A DNA stretch of 64,000 nucleotides from Neelides folsomi (GCA_034687125.1 JAQGBZ010000033.1:248001-312000); one strand, 5' to 3'. Positions 11,266 to 25,908 are shown, counted from the stretch's first letter. Made by a program: numbers and translations. Notes: generated by a model not told the origin, from the sequence alone.

Positions 11266-12502
11266 CCTTGAAAAAGTAAGGCATCGAAATCTTGAATTTC
11301 ATACTTTTGCAAGTTTATATCTTCAAATAAAAAGAGATTAATATTAGTAGTCTATATTTTGTACTACGTATAAAAGTATGTTATAATACGCTAACATTAA
11401 TTAAGAAAGGGGTGGTAATTGGTAAGATAGAAATTGTCAATCTATATACATCATTATATCGTTTTAAATGTACTATTTCTTACAAAGAATTCAATTGACT
11501 CATATACAAAAATAAAAATCTTGAGGTCAAAAATCAAATTTGAATTTCGATTTCGCTCGAAGATAAAAAGAATTCCTCACCATGTTTGAAATATCAGGAA
11601 ATAAAAATTTCGAAAAATGTTATAACGCAATCAGCAAAAACAATATAGGATCACTATCAATTATTTAAAATGGAGTTGATGGGAAAAAATGAAATAGATG
11701 TCTTCTTAAACGACAATGGATCATATTTTACTGTTTGAATTGAAGATGGTTTTAGAGATTAGGAGCAGTCAATGAAATTTTTATGGTGTTTCATTGTTAA
11801 ATAACTGATAATGACTAAGAGTATTTAATCGGAAGTTTTATAAATGGTTAGTTTACTGTGACACTGAGTAAATACCTTTAGATAAAGGAAGAATGATATG
11901 AGTGTGATGATGAGTGAAATGAAATGGTTAAATTTAAGGTGAGTTATTGATCGTCCCACTTCCCCACCCCTTTCCGCTACTCAAAATTGAACATTGCTTT
12001 CACCACTCATTCCCTTTGAGCCGTATAAAATAAATAAAAATACAACCATATATAGTCTCTATGCTCCATCGCACTTCACCTACGGTCATTCTAAATGCTC
12101 CATTGTTAATAATGTTAATGGATCAATTAAAATCCAACAACTGGCATTTATAATACAAATCTATGTCATATTGAGTCAAGTTGATCTAATTATTCAAAGA
12201 ATGTCTAATTCAAACGTTCATTGGTTCATCCAACCTTTTAAATCGAAAAATCCAATTATTTTTAAATGTAGAGGACTTAGGAAAGCTGTGTTTCTTATTC
12301 CAAATATGCCAATTTTTTCAATTAAAATATTTATAATTGACAGCGTCTTTGCTCACTTGTCATCATTGGAGGTGCATAAAGCACTTGGACATAGTAACGT
12401 TCTCTGTTTACATGGGTTGTAATGCGTTACTAACAACAAAACTCGATTGCAACTCTTGAAGCAACCTCCTTTGCAAGAAAGAGACAAATCCAAGAAGCGA
12501 AG
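11266..12502. promoter_or_regulatory. Divergent promoter region between the KCTD3-like gene and IFT70
   Basis: Start codons on both sides face outward across 1.24 kb, so both promoters lie here. A 142-codon open frame (11994-12422, plus) has no recognisable domain and an Ile/Asn-rich composition expected of AT-rich noncoding DNA, so I do not call it a gene. An X-box-like word near the IFT70 start is listed separately. Confidence 0.45.
12426..12437 (+). promoter_or_regulatory. Imperfect RFX X-box candidate upstream of IFT70
   Basis: GTTACTAACAAC matches the X-box pattern GTNRCC-RGYAAC at 10 of 12 positions with no spacer, 66 bases before the IFT70 ATG, a typical distance. IFT genes are known RFX targets. 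With two mismatches in AT-rich DNA it could easily be chance. Confidence 0.25.
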
Positions 12503-15500
12503 ATGACGATATCGGGGAATACAGAAATTCGTGAAGGAGACTTTACAAAAGTCATTTATACAATGGTAAATTTGATATACTTTAATTCCTTTTTGCATGT
12601 TGTTGTAAAATTCTAAAGAAATTATATGGTCATTTCATCCTTAGATAAAGGAGCAACAGTACAAAGATGCGATTGCAATTCTTGACGATCAATTAGAAAT
12701 TCATCCAAATGTAATTATTTTAATTTCAAGATTGTTTTTATATAAAATATATGTTAAATAATAATAATATTTACCAACTTGACAGTTTATTGATCATTCT
12801 TTCAGAGTCGAGCAGCATTGTCGCTCCTAGGATATTGCTACTTCTACTCTCAGGATTTCAACAATGCCATTTACGCTTACGAGCGTCTCGTCTCACTTTA
12901 TCCAAATATCGACGATTATCGTCTTTATTACGCCCAGGCTCTGTACCATGCATGTCTATACAACGAAGCTATGGATGTCACTTCTCAAATAGAAAATCCC
13001 GATTTTCAAGGAAAAGTATTAATCAATCTAGCTAATTTTCCAATTAATATTATATACAACAAATTAATGCCAGTTTAATTCAGGTATTGAAACTCCAAGC
13101 GGCGATTAAATATGGTTCAGATGAGCTTGCAGATGCAAAGTCCCTCGTTGACAAGTGTCCAAACGATGACCCAGATACTGAAATAAACAGAGGTTGTCTC
13201 TTGTTCAAGGTAAAAAACTGTTGAAACTTGCAAACTATACATTAAAAATTCTAGTTGTGTAATTATTACTTTTAATAAATAAATTGGTAGGAAGGAAGGT
13301 ATGAAGAAGCGCTAGAAAGGTTCAGCGGAGCGGCCCAGATCTGCGGCTATGAACCTCATTTATCATACAACGTTGCTCTCAGTTATTACAAGCTTCAAAA
13401 CATCCCAATGGCTGCTAAACACATTGGTATAAATAATAAATAAATGCTACCCAAATGTCATATTATTATCATCAGAAATGAACTGAATGAGGATGGATGA
13501 ATATTTTATTAGCGGATATCATCCAGAACGAAGTAAGTCAACATCCAGAAATGGGCGTGGGAGTCACAACTGAGGGAATTGAACTTCCAAGTGTCGGGAA
13601 TACGATAACACTTCATAATACGGCTTTCATCGAAGCGTTCAATCTCAAAGCGGCCTTTGAGTTCGATATTCAAAACCGTAACTCTCCACAATACATTTAT
13701 TGAATTTTAATAGCAGACCGATCTATAATGTAATGTGTTGAATTTCGATCGTTATATTGCATGATGTGAAACAGCCAAAGGAGCGAGAGAAGCTTTAACT
13801 GACATGCCACCAAGGAATGAGGATGAATTGGATGCCATCACTTTGCATAACCAAGCAATTCTCAATATGGAAACGAATCCTTCTGATGGATTCGAAAAGC
13901 TTCAATTTCTCCTTTCACAAAACCCATTTCCGCCTGAAACATTTGGGAATCTCCTTCTTCTGTACTGTAAACATGAATGCTATGACTTGGCTGCTGACGT
14001 CTTGGCCGATTTCACACAACTCACATATAAATATCTGACTCCTGTAAGCTTTCAGATAAATTTTATCCGCTTAACTTTTGTTTCAATAATTATTAATTAT
14101 TAGAAAATGTGAACTAATTAGATGTTATTATAATTTTAATACATTAATGAAAATGAATTTACTTCTTTTTAGTTCATGTTTGACTTTTTTGACGCACTCA
14201 TTACTCAACAAACATCTCCAGAAGAAGCATATAAGAAATTTGATGAGTTGGCAAATAGAACTGGTGAAGGTTTGAGAAAGTTGACAAAACAAGTTAGTGA
14301 TTTTTAAGTACTCTCATTAAATTAATAATTTACAATAAAACACTGAATTGACATTTACACTAATGGCATATTTAATACATTTATGAATTAAAGGTTCAAG
14401 AATCAAAATCATTAGGACAAGATGCTCAAGCCAGTAAATTCTGTTCTGAATATGACGAAATTCTGTCAAGGTTTGTCCAATGATAGTGAATTGACAGTTA
14501 AAATAAAACTTATTAATCAATTACAATTTAAATAACTATTAAATTACAGCAAATATATCCCAGTTCTAATGGCCCAAGCAAAAATATTCTGGGACAAAGA
14601 AAATTATCCACAAGTCGAGAAAATCTTTAGGAAGTCAGTGGAATTTTGCAATGAATTGGACATTTGGAAACTCAATGTGGCTCATGTCATCTTCATGCAA
14701 GAGAATAAATTCAAGGAAGCAGCGAGCTTTTATGAAGCAATTGTTAAAAAGAGCTATAATCATGTCAGTTACCTCATTTACCTAATCATTATTACCTAAT
14801 ACCGTTAACCATTACAATTTTTTTGGAAATGTCTAAAGCTCGAAATATTATTTAATTAAAAAATTAAAGGTAATTGACGTAAGTGCCATCGTACTTGCCA
14901 ATTTATGCGTTTCCTACATCATGACTGGACAAAATGAAGAAGCGGAAGAGCTGATGAGAAAGATTGAAAGAGAAGAAGAACAAGTCTCCTTTGAGAACCC
15001 TGATCAAAAGCTATTCCATCTTTGCATTGTGAATATGGTCATTGGAACACTTTACTGTGCTAAAGGAAATTATGATTTTGGAATCTCGAGGATTATCAAA
15101 AGTCTTGAACCCTACAATAAAAAACTTGGAACTGACACATGGTGAGAATATGCCAACACAAGTTTAAATTATGAATAAATCATAATTACAATAAGTTAAA
15201 TAAACATGAATTAAAATCATTAGGTTTTACGCCAAAAGATGTTTCCTATCAATGATTGAAAAGGGAGCTAAGCATACAACGAACGTCAGAGATGCTGTTT
15301 ACGCAGATTGCACCCAATTCTTGGAACACTGTGAAAGTAATTAAATGAATAGTAATTTCGAAAGAATTTGCAATCTAACAAAATTAAATTCAAATTGATA
15401 ATAATTCTAAAATTAATATTAATAGCATATGGCAGAAACGTGAAAACAGTGATTGAATCTCCTCTTGAAGCCTCTCCTATTCACCTCGGAAAAAACACCG

Positions 15501-15556
15501 TAACTTACGAAGCAAGAGGACTAAAAGTTCTCCTTTTAAAACTTTTAGAACAATAA
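12503..15556 (+). CDS. TTC30: Intraflagellar transport protein IFT70 (TTC30, DYF-1)
   Basis: IFT70 is a TPR superhelix that wraps around IFT52 in the IFT-B core and is needed for cilium assembly and tubulin glutamylation. Thirteen exons (12503-12565, 12645-12710, 12806-13015, 13084-13209, 13291-13426, 13513-13677, 13775-14043, 14173-14292, 14394-14470, 14550-14763, 14870-15141, 15224-15336, 15426-15556) give 653 residues, the normal length for the family (about 660). TPR helices run through the whole protein. Family-typical stretches include GFEKLQFLLSQNPFPPETFG, EKIFRKSVEFCNELDIWKLN, QNEEAEELMRKIEREEEQ and the C-terminal HLGKNTVTYEARGLK. No changes to key regions are visible. Regulation by RFX is expected for the family. 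Confidence 0.97.
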
Positions 15557-15717
15557 ATTATTCAATTGTATAACATTTAATTATTAAATTTTATTACTCA
15601 TCGCACGCTTAGTGGATATAATTCATATAAATAAAGAGACGAGAATTTTAATTTGTACAAAGTACAACATACCGTATCGAATAAATTATTAGTGAACAAG
15701 GTAATGTATTAATCAAA

Positions 15718-17560
<1,843 letters not shown>

Positions 17561-18433
17561 TTTTAGGTCTTTTTATCTTCCAAAAGAAGGTGATTTAATT
17601 CTGCAATGAAAGTAATAATATTAATACAAAATTACAATAAATTGAGTAAATGATCATTGTGATTGCATTGCAAGATTTTATAAGATTTATATTCGATTAT
17701 ACTCATTATACTTTAGAGTTAAACATTTATAATTTTATAATCATAAAAAGTCAATTGAAAGGCCAGACCAAAAAGATTTAGTCAAATGGAGTAAAATTAT
17801 AAATATTTAACTAAAGGCAAAATATTAAAATGATTATAATTAAAAAGTTACTTCAGTCAGCTAACCTTAAAGTCAAGAGGTCAACCAAGCCTCAGCGTTC
17901 GCTTTAAGAAGAATTGAAATTGAAATCTTTTTATTTTTGAGCTGAAATAAAAATGCCGAATATATGACAAGAACGATGACTTGTGAAAACTAAAGGTAAA
18001 ATTTTAGTGAACGAAATTACCAATAGATGGAGGCTTACATACATTTTGCTTGCATTTCACTTTCATTTCCTATATTCAATGCATGCTATGCTATGCAGAT
18101 ATGCATGCAACTCTCATCAGTATCAGATCACATTCAAGGAATCATTGCATCGGATTTCGGATTACATTTATATACTTTTTCATTTTCACAAGGTATTAAT
18201 AATATTTTAAACCCATCATTAAATTATGTAGTCTCATTTATAATGAAGCCTTATTTTGGATTGTTAAATATTTTTTACAAATCTTCACGTTTTAGATTTT
18301 TTTATTGCACCGGTTCTCAACATTGACTATCATGCGAACTCTGTAAAGGTGCAATTACTGGAATACTGCAATTACTTTTCTCCTATACTTTGAGTTTAAA
18401 ATTATACACGAACCAAATCTGAGGCACCATAAA
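17561..18433. promoter_or_regulatory. Divergent promoter region between PSMC1 and the Sgf11 gene
   Basis: The PSMC1 and Sgf11 starts diverge across 0.87 kb. A cluster of GCATGC-type words, with ATGCATGC twice, lies at 18079-18109. Two overlapping open frames at 17983-18326 show no domain and are taken as chance. PSMC1 5'UTR sequence must lie just right of 17560. Confidence 0.4.
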
Positions 18434-19697
18434 ATGTTCGACGGTAAGTTTGTTCGACTTCTTATTTGATAAAAGTTTATTATTTATGTATACATTCCTA
18501 ATATGATTAAATACGTTATAAATCATTATCACTATTTAATGTTGCAGATAATGAAGAATTATTGGATGTAGAAGAAAGAGATCCACTCGCGCTTGATGAG
18601 CCTGTTCGAAATGTTTTGTATGAAATTACAGAGGTTTGCACTGTTGTACTCTAATTTCAAATTAATTTCATATAATGAAATAATAACAAACCAGACAAAC
18701 GTCATACTCGCATCCTATTCAAATTAGATGTTAATTAATTGCTCCTCTCTTGGTTTTTTAAATAGAAAAACTTTTGGAGAGCCATTGATGATGTTCTCAA
18801 CACGTATATAGAGCAAGAACTTTTCTTTATTGTGAAGGAAGTTGGTCGTCAATTCCGTTGGGGAGAATTAGAAGTCCTTGGATTACTCGATGAAGTAACT
18901 AAAGAAAATGAATTGGTCGACACTCCCGGATTTGACATATTTGGGCAACCAATTACCAAAAAGCCAAATTTCGAATGTGAATGTCCTAAATGTAAAAGAA
19001 CCCTTGCTGCTGCTCGATTTGCTCCTCATCTAGAAAAGTGTATGGGAATGGGAAGAAATAGTTCAAGAATTGCAAGTCGAAGACTAGCAGCTTCAAGCTC
19101 GACTTCTATTTCTTCGAATGACGGAATTAAATCTACTGGAGGACTTGGAATGTCTTCAATTGGATCAACCGGTCAAGTGAGTATATACAAAAAGTATTCT
19201 TATTTGTCAGTATAACTTATAACTTTAAATGTCTTTTAGGAACTAGTGATCGTTGAGTTGAAAGTGTAATAACTGTTTGATTTCATTTTCATTTAGCTTA
19301 GCGGCGCATCTGAAGACGAACATTTTTCACCAGAAGAAGATGATGAAGAGTGGACGATGGAAAGGAAAAAGAAAACCAAGAAAGGGGATAAATTATCTCA
19401 AAAAAGGTGTGCTAATTAAACTTTTGCTTTTGTATTATGTATATGTATTGTATATGTATATGTATGTAATTGTAACTTTGAAAGGAGTTATTAAAATGCT
19501 ATAAAATGTAGTCTCATTTTAACTAATATGCAATTTTCGATTTTCACAGTAGAAAGGGGCCGATCCAGAGATTAAAAAATATGGATCGAACCAAAAGAGG
19601 AGCGTCTCCTTCAATTGCCGACTCACCATCATCTTCCTCTTTAGTCGATGCGTGTTTTATCGATGAAGAAGAGCCAACTTCTTCGTCTTTTACATGA
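18434..19697 (+). CDS. ATXN7L3: SAGA deubiquitinase-module subunit Sgf11 / ATXN7L3
   Basis: Sgf11/ATXN7L3 anchors and activates Non-stop/USP22 in the SAGA histone H2B deubiquitinase module. Five exons (18434-18443, 18548-18633, 18766-19176, 19297-19406, 19550-19697) give 254 residues. The N-terminal helix (FWRAIDDVLNTYIEQELFFI) packs against Sus1/ENY2 in known structures. The Sgf11 zinc finger is complete: CPKCKRTLAAARFAPHLEKC (C-x2-C ... H-x3-C), followed by the basic GRNSSRIASRR patch that binds the nucleosome acidic patch. The C-terminal third is acidic, Lys-rich and Ser-rich without a domain I recognise. The SCA7 domain of vertebrate ATXN7L3 is not present, so the architecture is like insect Sgf11. 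Confidence 0.95.
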
Positions 19698-20873
19698 GAA
19701 AACTGTGATATTTACGTTATTGTAAAATTTTTAATTAACAATTTTCTATTATGCATTAATTGTTTGTGATTTGTAAATGATTAACTAAATGAGCATTCGT
19801 ATACTATAAATACTTCATAATAAAGCCATAACCTTTTAAACGATTTAGCTCTTTAAATGATTATCTTTGGCCTTTAATTTTCCATTAATTATGGGAAACC
19901 GACCGACACAATTAAATTATGTATGTACTTTTAAGTAAATTTTAACAGTTAAAACTACCACGATGAATAGTGAGCAGATTAATAATTGAAATTAAACAAT
20001 TCGACCATATTTAAATTTTTATTTTTCGCAAAAATAAACAACAGTTATAAAGATTTTAGCTGCTGAAACGGTATAGCTTATAAGATGTAAGTGTTTTTAC
20101 TGTGATACGTTATTTATTATTTTCAAAGAAGGGAAAGAAGTTTGGAAGCTAATTATAAGTACTTTATATTGAGTAAATATATAATATTAATCAATGTGTA
20201 GTCATTGTTAGTTTTAATTGTCATCATTATTATTATAATAAGTAAAATACGTCGATAAATGATATTTCACTTTATTTTTTTCTGCAAATTTTACTAAAAA
20301 TGAAACAATTTTGCTTACGATTAAAAAGAAAGTATTCAACAAAGAAATGTGTTTTAAGAAATATATCAACAAAATCAAGGAATGAGACAAAATATAATAA
20401 TTACATAATTATTTATATTAATTGTATATAACTAACAATGTTGCTAGATATTCTATAGTTCAATTCTAAATATTAGAGTTTAGTCATTAAAGTTTTTATA
20501 GATAATTTTCATTCATAGGAAGAGAGTAATTTATTGAGCATTTTTAACCAATGAGAATTTTTGAGGTTATACAGTTATACACTTTACTTATCAAATACTA
20601 TTTTTTCAAAATGTAACAAAACAAACTTTAAGTTCTAAATCTTCTATAAGAAAACAGTGCTTAACTTAATTAATATAATTATAAAGAAAGTTTATAAAGT
20701 ACTTTTTCGCAATTTAATGGTTGCATATTTAAAATCAAAATATATCCAATTGCATTTTACGTTTAACCCAATAAGCTTGAATAATATTAATTATAATATA
20801 TATTGTAATTTGACATACTTGATGAATAATAAGACAGAGAATAAGTATCTGTAATTTCTGAATGTTCAAATAA
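19698..20873. other. AT-rich spacer between convergent Sgf11 and OGFOD1 genes
   Basis: This is a 1.18 kb stretch of very AT-rich DNA between two 3' ends. An AATAAA at about 19819 is a plausible Sgf11 poly(A) signal. I see no coding potential, inverted repeat or tandem array of note. Confidence 0.5.
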
Positions 20874-23027
20874 TCAAATTGCTTTAAAGGTAGCCGAAAA
20901 GATGAAGAATGGTGGAGCTGAGTGAGTGAGAAGTGAAACACAAGAGACAACTGATTCATCTCGTACAACAATCGCCAAACTGTTATCAATTGGCCAAACA
21001 CTCGCCAACTAAAATAAAAATTAATAATTTAAAAATTAATCAAACTATTAAACACCAATTATTTACCTGATCTCCTTCAGCATCAATAAAGGCTGTAAGA
21101 CCGCCCCATTCTTCATCCCAATCTTCATCGATTCCAAAAAAGAAAAGAACATCCAAAAGAGCCCCTTCATCTTTTTTCTCAACATCACCTTTTTTCGTTT
21201 CTGAATCATTTTTAGTTGCTTCCTCCTTTTGTGACATTTGTGACTGAGGGTCACCATGAACAAGTTTGTAGGATCCTTGTTGAAATTTCCTCATTGACCA
21301 GCTCACTTCCTTCAACTCAAACTCAGTTAACTTTTCGAGAAACTTGATGAAGGAGATTGACGAGAAATTTGGCAAAATTGAACCTTCGGAGTAATTTCTC
21401 ACATTGGGAGGCCCAATTTTGCTCCATGTAATCTCTTTCGCCTTTTCTTTGATCTCTTCCAGAAGTTCATTTGAAAGGAAAGGAGCAAGAAGAATGTGAT
21501 TGTCCTCAACTATCTTTTGGTTCAATTCAGTGAATGATTCCGGCTGCTTGTACAGTTCAGAGACTTCAAACTCTTTTTCAACATCTTGGCATTCCAAAGC
21601 ATCTGGCAGAGGAATAAAAGTTGGAGGTGGCGGAAGAGTCGGAGGAGGACGTGGAAGAGCATCGCCATAAAACCATCCGCTGAGTGCAATCCGGTCTTCT
21701 TCTACAATAACTTCAGAAACCTTTAATAAAAATATTTATGATTAACATATTTGATTCAAAATGATTGAAAATAAAACAGCTAAAAATTAAAAATGAACCT
21801 GATGAAATGAACGAGCAGTCACTTCAAAGAAAATAAGTTTGTTTCGCTTTGGGCAAAGCTTCTTTACAATGGACGTTGGATTTCCAAGTTCTATAGACGA
21901 AATATAAATATTAGAAATATCTTATGTTATATGTATGTTATCTAGTTGCATATTAATCTTAAGCGTATAGCAATTACCATCAGACTCAAAAAGGTCAAGA
22001 GTTCCTCCAAACTCTGCCTCCCATGGCGTTAAGTAATACATAAACGCAATCCGTCGTTTCTCAAGTTCATCATCGTGGCATAAAAGAAAGTCTAAGAAGA
22101 GCAATAAAAACTATTATTGTAAATTGTTAATACATTTCAATTTATTATGCAGTATTAAATCTATTAAAAATATCAGTTTAGCTTAATTTATTTACTCGAT
22201 TTATATCAATTACCAGATTTTGAGTAGTGAGAGCAAAACATATCCGTCTCTCCAGAAAGTGGTAGCTGTGTTATTTTTTTGACTATGCCTCCAACTTTAT
22301 CAGAAAAGAAAGCCCTAAAACAATTAAAAATAAAATTATGTATCCGAAAAAACCATAAAAGGAGTAAATGATTTCAGTTAATTTTGAATAATTACGTGAG
22401 AGATTCCAAGCGAGGTATTGCTTTCAAGTCTTTAGTTTGACGAAAATGAAACAAGTCACTTGACTTTTCTTTAAATGAGCAGCGAGAAACAGCCGCGGTA
22501 ATTTCCTCAATCAATTCTTCATCAGGCAAGAAGGAGTCAATTGAACAATAACGAAATGGAAAAACTTCAAGTTCAACTCCGTCCTCTGATAAAAAATAAC
22601 AATGTCAGATAAATTAATACATAGCATAATAATAAGAATAACTAATGTTTTTAAGAAGTTTTAAACCACAATGTTACATAATACTTACAAAAATATGTTT
22701 ATTTTTTAAAATTTTACCTTCAAAGGGTTCCAACTTTTCCCAGGCAGTTGCAAGTGAATTGACAAAGTCATCTTCATTCCACTTTGGAAGAAGAATGTCT
22801 TGAGGAAGACTTAAAGGAATCAAGTCGTCGGTTTCTCCATCCGATTCGGATTCCGATCCAAGTGACTCTGATTTTTCCTCGTCACTCTCTTCAATAATTT
22901 CTTCCTCTTCTTCAAGCTCCTCAATTTCCTCGTTGCTATCCAATTTGGCCTTTTTATGTACGCCCATTTCATCTTCGTCCGTAATCCCTCTTTTGTGTTC
23001 CATCTTCTTATTATCTTCGTCACGCAT
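20874..23027 (-). CDS. OGFOD1: OGFOD1 / Tpa1-type prolyl 3-hydroxylase of ribosomal protein uS12
   Basis: OGFOD1 is a Fe(II)/2-oxoglutarate dioxygenase that hydroxylates a proline in ribosomal protein uS12 and affects translation and stress granules. Seven coding exons (22718-23027, 22396-22585, 22214-22314, 21978-22091, 21799-21890, 21067-21720, 20874-21008) give 531 residues, near the human 542. An acidic Glu/Asp/Lys-rich N-terminus of about 80 residues comes first. The catalytic domain shows the HxD pair in LLCHDD (His about 206, Asp about 208), the distal His in SFHQVSEV (about 268) and the 2OG-binding Arg about 11 residues later. A second, inactive double-stranded beta-helix domain follows, as in the family, with an acidic Lys-rich insertion. 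A 5'UTR intron is likely: a donor is visible at about 23171 and an acceptor near 23042. Confidence 0.95.
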
Positions 23028-24166
23028 TATATCCCAAGCTAATTAATTTATAGTAAAGATTTTATAATAGTGATTATTTGGTTATGAAAGTATAAACAAT
23101 TTTATAACTTGGAAAAGATTGTAATTTTCATGTAATATACGATATGAAATAAAAGTAAACATAAATCTTTACCTGCCGCTGCCACTCAATCCTTCGCCAA
23201 ATTGTCCCGAGCTATCTTTAGATTTCAAACGATCTGCACTTTGCAATTAACTTTGAGGGTAGCGTTAGGTCAATGTCAATGACTTAAATTGTTGAGTCAA
23301 CAGAACTCAAATTAAAAGACTTACTTTTACGACGACAGACGAGACGACGAAAAACGATATACAAATGTGATGAAGCAACTGAAGCTGAATGTGCTGTCAA
23401 TGCGGGTTTGGTTTGAGAAGATTTAGCACTGTATAGCATAATGCAACTTGCAACGTTTTGTGATAGTGCATTGTGCCAATTAAATATTCATTTACTGTAA
23501 AAGTTTATAAATTCTATCATGCATATACCCAAATTCTCTAATATAAATAAATATAACTATAAATAGCCCGAATTATATGATTAATTTTAGTCATTTTTAT
23601 GAGTAGTTTGTCTGTTTGATCGATAAATACCAATTCATGATTACTTGTTTAAAAATATAAATTGAAACACCATTTTAAACGCGATTTCTTTATTTTTTAA
23701 ACATTGACCATCCAAGACTTCCAAGACCATTGAAAAGGAAAACAAATAAGCATGTAATTATCTTAAAATCAAAGTTAAATATATTATATAGGTAGTACAA
23801 ATTCGATTAATTTCTTTAAAGTTGAAATAACCACAAAGATAAGAAATGAGTCTTGATATTATTTCACAAATCATAACATCATGTAAACATGCTGAAATCT
23901 TTGGATATAAATAACAATATCACAGGTGAACAGGGTTGTATTGTTGTATAATTTTAAGTAATATAGTGCTATAAAGTTAAATACTATTTATTTAAACATT
24001 TAAATCGTTAGTAATGTATTTAAATTATTACTACATAATCACCATATATGAAACAATATTAAGAGTACTTCTTGTTAGTACTTTACTATTTATTATAGTT
24101 TTAGAGTATCTCTTTCGGTTTAGGCTAAACTCTAAATAAATAAAAAACAAAAAACAAACAAATTAA
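23028..24166. other. Spacer between OGFOD1 5' end and ZIP9 3' end
   Basis: Both flanking genes are on the minus strand, so the OGFOD1 promoter lies here, probably around 23180-23420, which is less AT-rich. The region also holds the OGFOD1 5'UTR intron (about 23043-23171) inferred from splice consensus. The remainder is AT-rich with no feature that I can support. Confidence 0.45.
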
Positions 24167-25715
24167 CTAATGATGATGCCCTGATGTAAGGAAGATCGGT
24201 AGGAATGCACCAATAACAAGGAGAACGAGTTCTCTTCGGCTTAAACCAGAATGAGAATCTTTGGTGACTTCAAGAAGTACGTGAACGGTGACGTAGAGGA
24301 AAGTTCCAGCACTAAATAACATGGCAATCCCAGTCCCGTTCATTTTTGATAGGCTTTCTTTACCTTCCTGTTAAAAATTATTAATTAATATTTAGTAAAT
24401 GGCGACATATCTGGATAATTTTAAATATTTAGACTCGTCATTTCAATTTTATCTTACCTGGCTAATTCCGAAATAAGTAATTATAGCCATTATTGGAGCT
24501 GCCAACGAAAAAATGACCAAGTGTCTTCGAACACGATTTCGCTCTAAACCAGCCCTTAGTAAAAATGTAACCAGTCCAAAAGCAGCTGGGGCCTAAAACA
24601 ACAAGTAATAAAGTTAAATAAATTGATTTTTAAAATTATTATAAGAAATTAATAAATTAAATTTTAATTTCATTAGAAACCTTATGAAGCATTATTGCGA
24701 CGAAAATTATCATTTCAATTTCAGGATGTGGTGTTGTGGCTAAAATAAAAACACACATTAGATTTACACAATTTTCATTTATCATATTCATAATAGAATA
24801 GAATATGAATTTGAGGAATCAGAATTATTAATAACATATTGTGTGAAAATAATAAAGTTTCACCTGCAGCTCCGAGCGCAACTCCATCGGCTGAAACAAA
24901 TAATATAATTACTTAATGTTAGTACTTATAAATATAAATTAATATTAATTTATATCAATAAATGCTTATTAAGCCTATCAAATAATGTTTAATAAGAAAG
25001 ACATATGTGCAAATAGATGTGTTCTACTTTCATTAAAAATGCTTACCTGCTGCATGAACGACTAGACCAATTGTCGCTGTGAACGATTTCTTTGGACCAC
25101 CAACTCCTGACTCTAAATCTCTTGACCTCGAACGACTACACTCGTCAATGAGTAGCATGAAAATGAAACCAGAAACTAAACATAGGCCAATTGTAGAAAA
25201 CGGATCTGATTCTTCGTCTTCATTTCCTAAAGTCTTGACTGAAGGGTCCAATGGAAGATTGTGCGGTCCAGCACCAACAGTGCCCTTATCATGGCTATGT
25301 AACTTGCTTACTATAGAGAGCAAAAAAATATATCAATAAAACTCATATGCAAACTCTTAATTTAAAAATCTTACGACTTTCTTGATAGGCCATATAAAGA
25401 GTTCGTATTCCTTCTGGAATGATAATTGTCAATGCAGTTCCTACGAGAAGTCCAGCACCCATTACGGATATCACTTGAATTTTATCCTTAAAGAAAAAAT
25501 GAATAATTTATTATATATCGAATTTTTGATTATAATATTCAAATATCACATAAATAAATGTAATAATTTATACTTTTTTAAAGTTATTTCATTAGGTAGA
25601 AAAGATTGAAATAACTTACTTCTGACATGTTCATTATTATAGGAATAGACCCAGATAGGAAGCTTCCAATGAGCATTACTCCGGATAAAAGTATTAATAT
25701 TACTCCTTGATCCAT
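24167..25715 (-). CDS. SLC39A9: Zinc transporter ZIP9 (SLC39A9)
   Basis: ZIP9 moves zinc into the cytosol from the Golgi and cell surface; in vertebrates it also acts as a membrane androgen receptor. Seven exons (25620-25715, 25375-25486, 25047-25310, 24864-24890, 24681-24739, 24458-24592, 24167-24367) give 297 residues; human ZIP9 has 307. The start [20 protein letters not shown] is a first membrane helix. The metal-binding helices are conserved: [13 protein letters not shown], and [20 protein letters not shown], which has the ZIP9-type HKAPAA in place of the HExPHE seen in LIV-1 ZIPs. A His/Asp/Glu loop lies between helices 3 and 4. The fourth exon is only 27 bases and encodes the core ADGVALGAA, so it cannot be skipped without losing the pore. 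The protein ends in three histidines. Confidence 0.96.
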
Positions 25716-25908
25716 CGTGAATTGTTAAGTCAAAATTAGAAGAAATGTGGGGAATTAACTTTACATAAAAAATGTTTAAAATGAAAGCTGGCCTTTCATT
25801 TATAGAGCACTTTCCTCATATTTACATATAAATCCATAAAAAGCCTAATTATTTTAGGTCAAAGTATATACTATAAAATTGATATAATTATCGTCTATTT
25901 AATTTGCA

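Noticed and set aside
11994-12422. 142-codon plus-strand ORF upstream of IFT70
   Set aside because: Ile/Asn/Ser-rich composition typical of AT-rich noncoding DNA, no recognisable domain, and it sits in a divergent promoter region.
17983-18326. Two overlapping ORFs of 75 and 99 codons between PSMC1 and Sgf11
   Set aside because: No domains, overlapping each other in different frames, hydrophobic/aromatic composition expected from T-rich DNA.
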